Shown here in pieces: positions 55,162 through 64,000 of a stretch of DNA of 64,000 bases. The notes under the pieces were generated by a model that was not told the DNA's origin, did not search any database, and was given only the letters and a program-made list of their open reading frames with translations. The stretch covers positions 1 through 64,000 of the forward strand of contig JAMYGW020000013.1 in assembly GCA_025617375.2 (NCBI GenBank). The letters run 5' to 3'. The first letter of the stretch is position 1. Every line of letters begins with the position of its first letter. This DNA comes from Acarospora socialis. Lineage: Eukaryota > Ascomycota > Lecanoromycetes > Acarosporales > Acarosporaceae. Made by a program: the position numbers and the translations under genes.

Positions 55162-56404
55162 CTATTTAATACTCTCGCTCTTGACCACCGTCCCAAACGC
55201 ATCGCCCAATTCCAGAAGCGCCATCTACCCGAATCACACATTAGCCTCTCTCTTTCCCAGCACATTACACTCCTTCCACCCCCTTAAGACCCATCCTGTC
55301 TCCAGCGCCTTCCCTTTCCTACCCACTACACTCCCCACCCTGCCCTCTTTACCAGCACCCCATACATTCCTCCTCCATGCGCAGACCAGAGAAGACACAT
55401 ACCTTCGTGACCTCATCCCCCTTCACGCCCGGAATATCCCTATCGCCAATCGCGTCTTCCGCCAACACGACATCGTACCCCAACTCGGCCGCCTGGCGCG
55501 CCGTCGTCGAGACGCAGACGTGGGCCTATGTTTTTTCGCACAGTCAGCCATTGTGTCATCAGTCCAGTACAGTGCAGTCCCAGTCAATGCAAGCCAATGC
55601 AATCCAATGCAATCCAATGCAATCCAATCCAGCCCAGTCAACTCCACTCCCGAAGACACGCCATCCCCTCCGCACAAACGACACAACGTCTCTCATCTCG
55701 AAAACGGACAAAGAAACCGAAAGACTCGTATCATGATCTGAAAGCGATTCTCCAACCCGACCACCCAACCCCACCGAAGCCGCGAGCGAGCCAGGGCCCA
55801 ACCCGTCACGCGCAGCAACGACAAGAAAGGAAAAAGAAAAGCAAACAAAGACTGACCATATACCCCGTCAACACCAACTTCTTCGCCCCCTTCTCCTGCA
55901 AATACGCATGCAAGTCCGTGCCCGCGAACGAGGACGGGTAATGTTTCTCGACGACCTATTTCGCCCCCCAACCCACGTATCAGCCCCCTCATCCCTCTCA
56001 ACACTCTCTCCTCCCTCCCCTCCCCTCCCCTCCCCGTCCCCCCCTCCCCTCTGCCCGCTTCCTCCTTTCCCCTCCCCCCTACCCCACCCCCACCCCAAAA
56101 CAGCACATACCTTCTCCCCCCCTTCCGCCTTCACGCCCTCCATCTCCTCCCCCTCCCCGCCATCAAACACCGGTGCGCCCTTCGGCGTGCGATGCAGGAC
56201 GTGCACGACGTCACCGCCCTGGTCGCGATACCTGCCCAAAAGGGAGGCGATGGCCGACGAGGTGGACTGGACGTCGACGGTCTTGAGCTTGCCGGTGGCG
56301 TATTCGTTCTGCGCGTCGATGATGATGAGCGTGCTGTCGAGCGGGGTGGCGGTCGAGTGCGGGGTGCCGATTAGGGCGCGGAAGGATTGTGGGGTGTCGG
56401 GCAT
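55162..56404 (-). CDS. Isochorismatase-fold cysteine hydrolase
   Basis: Exons 56404-56111, 55955-55857, 55525-55403 and 55224-55162 join in phase 0 throughout and give 192 residues. The catalytic triad of the family is visible: Asp in [13 protein letters not shown], Lys in [18 protein letters not shown] and Cys in [36 protein letters not shown] and [15 protein letters not shown] complete the fold. The ATG at 56404 was preferred over an upstream one at 56587 because family homology begins just after it. Introns are 155, 331 and 178 bases, unusually long here. The reaction may be isochorismate, nicotinamide or another amide hydrolysis; no sub-family is assigned. No targeting signal is seen. Confidence 0.85.
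55591..55630. repeat. Decamer tandem repeat in an isochorismatase intron
   Basis: Four copies of AATCCAATGC or close variants, with further CAATGC words before and CCAGT words around. It lies within the 331-base intron 2 and may explain why that intron is long for this genome. Confidence 0.9.
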
Positions 56405-56968
56405 TGTGTGTGGTGAGGGGGTGGTGGTGGTTGGTTGTGGGGAGTGGTGAGTTGGGATGGGTGGGGTTGGTCGTCGTGGTAGAAAGGGAGTGTGGGTGAA
56501 GGAGCGAGGAATTGAGAGGATTGAAGGGAAGATGTCGAACTTTGGTGCGGGGCGATGTTCAGGGTCCGAGGGGTGGGCAGAGGACACTAGGGCCCGGTAG
56601 CGTTGGCGTCATGATACATTATTATTGCGGATCGAGACGGACTGATGGAGAGTTCTGAATAACAGTCGAGTTTGTCTTGTAGACAAAATGGTGATTGCTA
56701 CAAAACCATTGTAATGTGTAGTGGTGGATTACATCTAACCGCAACAAAAACCGCCAAAGCAATCCATTCCTTCGCTGCATCACCCATATGCCTCGGCGTT
56801 CATACCATGCAATGCCGTCCATCCAATAATTCATACTTACCTAACCTACCAGCACCCATCCGCAGCGACAGATTCTACCCATATGCGCCGAAGTTGAGAC
56901 CCATCGCTCGCCAAACTATTTGCTGCGCCATGTGCTCGAACAGAAAAGACCGTGAATTACTTCAACCA
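56405..56968. other. Intergenic, no gene supported
   Basis: Between the start of the cysteine hydrolase gene (minus strand) and the 3' end of the GH17 gene (also minus strand). An alternative upstream ATG in frame with the hydrolase lies at 56587. Nothing else coding is evident. Confidence 0.5.
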
Positions 56969-59530
56969 TTAAACCGACTTTCCACCACAATCCGGTATAA
57001 CCAGGCCCGGTTTCAGATTCCTCCCCGAATCCATAAGACCCCATTTATCCTCCCATTCTTCACCCGGAATGTTGAATCGAACTTTCCACGGCTCGTCAAA
57101 GGCTTCGAACCTGTCATTGCCATTCAGTCAGCAAGTTTGTTCAAAGAAGATTGAAGTATAGATGACTGACCAGAAGTACTCCGTCCCGTTCGTCAAACTC
57201 TCACAGACAAAATCCTTCATAAACGTATTCATCTGATCGATACCTGCAACACTCCCCGCCGTCTTGCTGGTACAGGGCGCCGCTCCGCAGTCATTCCCAC
57301 CTGCACTGGGCCATCCGACTTCCGAAATGAAATTCTTCTTCGACGAACCTTGCGTCAGGACGACATCGTGAGTTTGCCAAAAGTTCCAAGTCCAACCCGC
57401 TGCGACACTGACTTCGACGCCGGCGAAGAACGGGTGGACATTGGACATGACGATATCCACGTTGGGTACCAGCCCTGCCGTCCAATTATCTCCGAGGTCT
57501 GAAGTCGCCACGGGGAGGTCAATCTTCTTCGATGTAAAGTTCGATTTGACTCCGGAAAGAACAAGGCCTAGCTCTTGCTCTGTCATGTCTTTCCGATACA
57601 GAACTTCGTTTCCGACAATCACCCCCGCAAATGGAGTAGCTCCATGCTTGTCGATGAGGTTGTACATTGCAGCGAGTTGCCGGTCGTTGGTCGTGGCGTT
57701 GTTAGAAAGCCATACTCCAAGCCAAACCTTCATATCGGTCAAGGAAAGTTTATCGATCGAGTGTAATACCATCTCCGTCTGATTGCAATCGGTGCCGTAC
57801 AAGCGGACTGCATTCGTCAATTGAGACAAGACAGCCATATCTCTCGTGACGTTGTTCTGACTTGGTGGGTTCGAGAGACACTCCGGATATTGTGCGTTGA
57901 ACGGCGTGTAGTCCATTCCCACAAAGACCTTGTGAAGGTCCTTATTGCCGAGCAATTTCTTAATCTCGGCCGAGTCCTTGGTCAAATCTCCCTTGCCATC
58001 GTCTGCCGCAGCAGATTGACCCTGACTTGGGGCGTTGTTCTTGCTGTTCTTCGACCCGAGAACACCACCCACGATCGCACCCGCGACTATAGCAAGCACC
58101 AGGACACCGATAATGATCCCAACAATAAGCCTCAACTTTCTTCGACCTGTCGTCTGTCGGCTCAACCACTCACTCTTCTCAACCTTTTCCATCCCCCCAT
58201 CATCGAATCCCTGTCCCGGTACCGGGCCGTATTGACCGCTTGAATTCCCTCTGACGCCAGCACCGCTGCTATGTTTCCGACCGAGTAAAGTACCAAGCCC
58301 ACCGAGCATGCCTCCTTTCGCCGCACCAGCTCCTGTGCCGTTTACCGGCGTGCCACGATCTAGATCCTTACCCAGGCTAAGGACCGATCTCCTCTTTGGA
58401 TCCTCCGGTGCAAACCCATCATCACCATCGTCGGCAATCTCATTAGGATCAAAGGCTCCGTGACCTATTCTGGGGTCCCAAGCCGTAGAGAAATGATTAT
58501 ATGGGTTGTCCGCGTACGAGGGTCCCGAATTGCTCATATGTCGATCCTGCAGAGGATAATCCCCTAGCGGAATACTATCGTCCGAGGTCTGTAACCTCGG
58601 AGTGACTTGTCCTGGTGATGCCGCTGCAACTCCCAAGGGTACTGTAGATGAGTATGAGGAACGTTGTTGTAGACCGTGGGTTGGCTCGGGCCTTTGCGGT
58701 ACGTATGGTGTATCGGATCCAACCACATCAAATCCTCTTTCTGGCGGCCCGTGTCCTTGTACGGCTGGACCCATTCTTCTGTTGTTCTCAATAGCACGTA
58801 ATGCTTCAATGCCACTCTCACGCTCGTTTGTGTTGGCGACACCCATCGCTACACCTGCTATGCCACCTCCAGCCGCAGTCGCACCGAAATTGTCCATCCC
58901 AGGCGTTGTGGTCGATGTCGTTCGCATCGAGTTGGAATATCCTAGGTTTCTTCCCCAGTACCTATCTTCCCCTGACGTCTGGATCGGTGCTAGCCTTCGG
59001 GAGGAGGGATTAGGAGCCGGCACCGGCGTCGGAGTATCTTCCGAGTCAGTAGGGAGAGGGAGCTCAGGGTGCGGAGTAGATGATGGGGTGTGTCGGGACG
59101 TAAACGGATCAACTGGTTCTGGAAGATGCGGTTGTCCGTTGTGACGTGGGAAACCGTAATCTCCTGCGTTCTCCGGGTAGAAATATGGAGCAGCAGAAGT
59201 GTCAAAGCCACCTTGGTAATTCGAGTATGGTTGGTGTCCTCTTGTTGTCCTATCGTCTACACCTCGATTGATTCCTTGAAAGTGGTCGTTATGGTTCGAC
59301 GAATCTGTTGTGGGATGTGTCCGATGGGTAGGGGGAGGAGGAGGACTGATGTTACGTTCTTGCAACGATGGTGGCAAGTAACTCGTGGGCGGTGAGACCT
59401 GCATATGTCGGGAAGGAATGTCTCGGTAAGGCTGTGGCCAGTGTGTGTATCGTTCCTGCTCGTATTGAGCCGTGGATCGTTCTTCGTTTCCGTTCTCAAA
59501 GGAGAAGGTTCGATGAGGTGGTCGAGACAT
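56969..59530 (-). CDS. Membrane-anchored GH17 glucan endo-1,3-beta-glucosidase (BtgC type)
   Basis: Exon 1 59530-57171, a 60-base intron and exon 2 57110-56969, in phase, give 833 residues. About 480 N-terminal residues are disordered and cytoplasmic (Pro/Ser/His-rich). A type II membrane helix follows ([20 protein letters not shown]). The GH17 domain then runs from [19 protein letters not shown] to the end, with [26 protein letters not shown] (acid/base Glu in GNE) and [14 protein letters not shown] (nucleophile Glu in SEVGWP). Exon 2 adds [12 protein letters not shown] and the C-terminus. The enzyme acts on cell-wall beta-1,3-glucan from the outer face of the plasma membrane. Both catalytic Glu are present and the length is typical for BtgC homologues. 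Confidence 0.93.
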
Positions 59531-60705
59531 GTTGGGTTATCTGTTAGGTATCGTAGCTCCTACTGGTTGCACAGTACTTTCGAAGCTGAGCGAGATGAAC
59601 AAGGAAGAAAAGAGTTTGGTGGCACAATGTTAGAGCCCACGCCTTGTGGGACGTCGGGGAGAGGTTGTGGAGCTAATGAACGTTGATGGCCCAACGTAGC
59701 GGCAGTCCACCAAAACATTCAGCAACAAGTATCAGCTCTGTATTAACTAATCTAGGAGATCACTGCTGGTACAATAGAGACATGCTCAATTGCTCTGGAT
59801 CTATGAATGAGTCAAGCACATTATCCTTTACGAGATCTACGGATTTCTTGATTTTTTGCCATCAGATAAAATAAAACTCAACGAGTCAGGCTGTCGACGG
59901 AGCAACCCCGTGAAGAATGCCAAAAATAGACATCCCTGCCTTACTAAAATAAGGTAAGCTTAGGGTCGTACTCGTAACTCCACCACTCGCTTCCATGACT
60001 TCAAAACCCAATGGATTGCCGAATGAACCTGCTCACCACACGAGTTGAAACTTGTCACACGGTTGATCTCAACCTGTGCTGTCACGGTGGTACACATTGA
60101 GAGATGCAAAACCTCCAGCTTCTTGGACTGTGGAATCTACAGCTTTCCTTGCTTTGAATACATACGGCATTGTGACACAGTCCAGATAGATTGCATGAAA
60201 TATCTAGTTGGCAGTAGCTAAGATACATAGATTGAAGACATAATTTTACTGATTCTTGAGGCTCAGGAGAAGACATGAAGCTTGTATATTTTGCCTTCCT
60301 ATGTGCCCACGCCGCTATTAAACCCAAAACGCACACGTGACACTTTTTTTAAACGACCCCAAGCCCTCGAGAGATGCCCCGAAGCCCTCCCACTACCAAA
60401 TACATCAAGATTCCAGAGACACAATCTTGTATCTCTCGCAGCTATGCCCAGGAGAAGAAGATAGTAACATGATCAAGCAATACGTGGCCTCGAATTTCAG
60501 ACCAGCTCTGAGATGTTGGTAGCCTTAGTGAAAGAAGTGTCGCCTTCGATGGCGTACTGTGGCATGCTTCGACCAGCAGGAGTCGAATGAACGACTTAGA
60601 GTAGGATAGTAACTGCTTCCCTAAGTATCATCTCGTGAAATCCAGGCGGTGGCTACTCGGCGGCATAGACGTGCTCTTGCTTCGTTGTTGTCGTTCCGGG
60701 TCGCT
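59531..60705. other. Intergenic, no gene supported
   Basis: About 1.2 kb upstream of the GH17 gene. Short frames only, with no domain-like sequence and no obvious repeat. Confidence 0.5.
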
Positions 60706-63591
60706 TTATTCCCGAGCTCTACGTGCTGACAGAGGAAGATGCTGGCGTTCATGTCTTCTGCTTGGCGGTTCAGGTTGAAGTGAGTGAGCATCGTCCCGTT
60801 CATGTTCCCTACCGGCTATTGAAGTGGTCTGCGGTGCACGATTGATCGGGTTCCTCGACATAATATGTATCCGAATCGGGTATGTGACCCCACTTGATAC
60901 GTGAAAATGCTCCCAATGATATCTACTCGGAGGTCTCTTGAGCACTCGCTGGTTCAGCGTGTCCCTAGCTTCCTTGAATTCCCATGACGAACGACGCTCC
61001 CAGCTCATCAGCAGCTGTCCTTGAGCAAGCGGCTGATCCACTCTGAGGTAGCCATCGAGACCGACCGGGAAAAGATTTCCCTCTTCCAAGCGGCTCACAC
61101 TCCACCTTAAGACTGTATCAACCCCGTCGCTTTTTATCCGAACGCGTGGACTCAAATTTTTCGGTTTCTCGGCATCTGGGTTGATTTCCAGAGCCGTCTC
61201 CAGCACGGTGTAACCCTTCTGACCGAGATCTCGACAACCTAATCCGCCTGCAAAACGAAACTCGAGACAGACTTCTGCCGAAACGGCAAATGTCCCTTTC
61301 TCTGGCGTATCCGCCAAGAAGCCAATCCATGTGTGTTCGATAGGATTCAGCACTGCCATCGATTACTGACGAGGCTCGATACATCGAAATGAGACTAGAT
61401 ATCCGTCCCCGTCAACACCCGTGTTCAAAAGCTTTTCAAGGCACCAGGAAACAGCTCTGCCCAAGTCTTTTCTCCATTCCTTACGGTTTCTGTACAGCTC
61501 GTAGAACGCTCGGGGATTTTCGCTACCCAAGGCATCAAAGTATGCCCGCTCACACTTGTCATCTGACCATTCAAAATAACAATTACCGAGATAATTCCGC
61601 ATAGTATCAGAGTGGAGTACCCTGATCAGTCTTCGTCTCCGAGCGTTGCTGGAGCATGCACTGACTTCAAGACCACTCCAGGTCTCGAGCACTTCAGGTG
61701 TGCGGCGATCCGGTTCCATTTTCCAGGCTTCTACCAACTGAGCCTTCCATGTGACCTTGGATCGGCGTTTATACTGGCGCTGATAACCGGCGCCAATACC
61801 AAAACTGCTAATCTGAACCTGAATCGTTTCGGAATCTCGGTATTTCGAAGACCCACAGGTTCCAAAGGGTCTAAGATATCCATTACACTGCATGTGATAT
61901 GTCTTGAGCTCTGCTGATACCGGACAGGCAGTGTTGGTAGTAACCGAAGGTGCGGCTCCGCCGATGAGGTAATTCTTATATGGGGTATCGAGGATTGATC
62001 CATCCACAGAAGGGATAACATCCTCGTCCGCAGTCCAATGACAGTTGATCTCGTCTGATAGCGGCGCCGGCTCAGTATCCACCGGCCTCGACCAAGGTAC
62101 AATGAAGCCAAGACCTGCGTTAAACCGTGTAACTATCTTGGGCTGGTTGATCGGATTGGTCTTCCATACTGGACCCCATACGTCGGCAAATGCCTCAATG
62201 GTGGTACGCAGATAGAGCGGTTGGGAAGCCAAGCGTTCGGGAGGAGGGCCATGAGTGTGAAGTACCCAGACCTGTTCGCCTTCGAGAAAGCCATCAAGGC
62301 ATTTTAGGGTTCGACGCTGTAAAGTTGGACCTGGACCAAGACCTTTGAAGAACGTTGAATATATCTCAAAGGTGTGGAGCTTGTAGCCGAGATAGCGTTG
62401 ATCGAAATTCTCGATGTGAGCGCCACAGTACGAAACGACTGCTAGATCCAAGCTATGAACCACGGTTCTCCATATTACCACAGCAGTCTCAGAACTCCAT
62501 GGTTCTACTGCCGTAAGTGAACTCCACAGTCCGGGCGGCGACAGCTTCAGAAATTGGCGTAGAGGAGAATTGAGAAAGTTTGGAACTTGGCCAACCAGAC
62601 TGCCCGGCTCGGGCCTGCAGACCATTGTAAGTTGATGTAGAGCTTGATCAAAGCAGTCTGCTAGCTGAAAGACGTCGTGTGAATTCCACTCAACTAACTC
62701 CACAACTTCTGGCCGAGTTGGACTTGAGATTAGCATACTGAACTGTCCGGTACCAAATCCTTCTTTTCGTAGTGACTTGAGGTTTTGGTAAACCCGAACC
62801 AGAAGATTTCGGCATTCACAGAGATGAAATAGTAGGTATTGCGCTTCGGCTCGTGACAACACGCTTGATTGGCAAGCAGGGTCCACTATTGACGTCTCCG
62901 ACCCACTCAGGCCGTCAAAGACTTCCTTCACAACCTCATCCAGAGAGTTCCAAGTAGGAACATCTGACGGTATGAACTTAATTTTAATGTGAAGATCATT
63001 GTTTTGTGCCGACGGGGATAAGGTATGGTAAGAAGCTCTATGGTGTCCCTCAAAGAGATGTAGCGCTGATCTTTCCACCACGGCAGCCTCAATCGATTCA
63101 AGTTCAGAGAAATACTTATGCGGTTCAAGAAAGCGTCGATCAGGGTTCAAATCGGGGCAACCCTCAGGTATTTCGGGATTCGACTTGACTGGAGAAGATG
63201 GACCGGCACCCCCGGGTTGCGAGCCATGGCTGGAGGTCATGAATTCCCCCTCTTGTTTGAAGTCTCGGTCTGGTGTCACACGCTTGGTCGGTGATGCTTG
63301 TAGCCCAACAAGAGATCTCAAGTCATCCTTCTTCGAAATCTGAGCTTTGTCCCCTAACGTTCCGTCCAGATAATAGTGTTTTCGAGATCCCGCACGAGGT
63401 GACGTTACCCCTCGTTGTTTTTGAAGGCGGATATCACCACAAAGCTCACAATTTATCACGACTCCTAAGGTTGGCCCCACAGTTCGGACATCACAACTAG
63501 AAGGATCGTCAACTTCTCGCTGACATCTCTGCGTCAATATTCCCCATTTGACGTGGCCACAGGCAAAATGTAACTGCTCATAAATGCACAT
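60706..63591 (-). CDS. Unknown protein with N-terminal Cys/His motif
   Basis: ATG 63591 opens MCIYEQLHFACGHVKWGILTQ.., with cysteines at C2, C11, C23, C34, C48 and C51 that resemble a small zinc-binding region found at the start of many uncharacterised ascomycete proteins. The frame runs 742 residues to a stop at 61363-61365. The same frame then continues with protein-like sequence (LNPIEHTWIGFLADTPEKGT) to 60706. A 66-base intron (61418-61353, weak donor GTGTTG, acceptor GGCAG) would join both parts in phase into 939 residues. The alternatives are a nonsense mutation, or an ordinary end at 61363. The last 50 residues of the second part look non-coding. The body is unrecognised. Confidence 0.6.
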
Positions 63592-64000
63592 CCTGCAAAC
63601 CAAGGATCTCCGTCAGCATATCAAAAACCATGAATGTCGCAACCAGTGTTTGAAGCAGCACACACCTGCTCGCAAGGTAAACCACCACTGTAGTCAATCC
63701 GAAGGATTCTCGACTGTCGAGTTATGATAGAAGACGACCACTGTGGTCAATTCGAAGAGCTCTCGACCGTCAAGTTACATAGAAGGAAAGTCGCAGCCTC
63801 GTCCGCACAAGGCCGCCCAGAGCCCCACTATGGCGCAGCATCAGCCATATGCGACATCGATCCCAGCCTCATCATTGGCCGACTGAGTTTCGGCAGTAGG
63901 CACTCTCAACGGTCTTCAATCCTCAGTGGCAGCCAAAAGGAGCATACAGCCTCGTCTGCGCAAGGCTGCCTCGAGCTCCACACGGAGCTGCGCCGGGCAT
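63592..64000. repeat. Upstream region with short direct repeats
   Basis: A direct duplication of about 40 bases (63684-63724 and 63738-63777, both from CCACTGTRGTCAAT to GTCRAGTTA) stands next to a second dispersed pair (GCAGCCTCGTCCGCACAAGG near 63793; ACAGCCTCGTCTGCGCAAGG near 63946). Most differences are C/T or G/A. No gene is seen; the window ends here. Confidence 0.65.

Noticed and set aside
55693-56106. Gly/Arg/Glu-rich minus-strand frame through the isochorismatase introns
   Set aside because: Low-complexity translation of intron sequence; phase-0 splicing gives the complete hydrolase instead.
1-64000. CRISPR array
   Set aside because: No regularly spaced direct repeats with unique spacers; the organism is a eukaryote.

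Overview
The window is one chromosome end of a filamentous ascomycete, most likely a Dothideomycete (inferred from gene content; no database was searched). The left edge carries 22 perfect CCCTAA units (57-188) behind a 50-base poly-G run. Introns are short (about 50-90 bases, a few longer) with GT..AG ends and CTAAC/CTGAC-like branch sites. The proteins are typically fungal: FAS1, GH17, BIM1-like and SRR1-like.

Region 1 (1 to about 29.5 kb) is subtelomere. It holds a G-rich low-complexity block, a fossil Ty1/Copia element with two tandem tRNA-like folds, long stretches without recognisable genes, a secreted Cys-rich protein gene and a BTB-like remnant. From 10.5 to 26.5 kb lies a minus-strand family of subtelomeric genes: a chromodomain protein and four copies or fragments of UPF1/Nam7-type SF1 helicases. 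The helicases form a mosaic with truncation, a partial tandem copy and small frame lesions. The chromodomain gene and the most complete helicase are each preceded by the same hairpin-rich module (12783-13230 and 26115-26545). Its stems are capped by GTGA/GTAA/GCGA/GCAA loops, all of the GNRA class on the + strand. A tandem, tRNA-related SINE-like repeat (28.1-29.1 kb) closes this region.

Region 2 (29.5-64 kb) is ordinary gene-dense DNA. It encodes a single-pass membrane protein, a two-domain fasciclin protein, a molybdenum gene group, a very large disordered protein, an epoxide hydrolase, an MFS transporter, a BIM1-like copper protein, an SRR1-like protein, a cysteine hydrolase (isochorismatase fold), a membrane-anchored GH17 glucanase and an unknown Cys-motif protein.

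The most striking content is the molybdenum group (33.7-39.7 kb). It has a stand-alone MoeA-type molybdenum insertase, a MobA-type molybdenum cofactor guanylyltransferase, and, divergent from MobA across a 412-base promoter, a bacterial-type molybdopterin oxidoreductase of the DMSO-reductase superfamily. Textbook eukaryotic molybdoenzymes use Mo-MPT rather than bis-MGD, so a nuclear MobA beside a putative bis-MGD enzyme suggests transfer of a bacterial module and a bis-MGD pathway in a fungus. The enzyme has four fungal-type introns, so it is not contaminating bacterial DNA.
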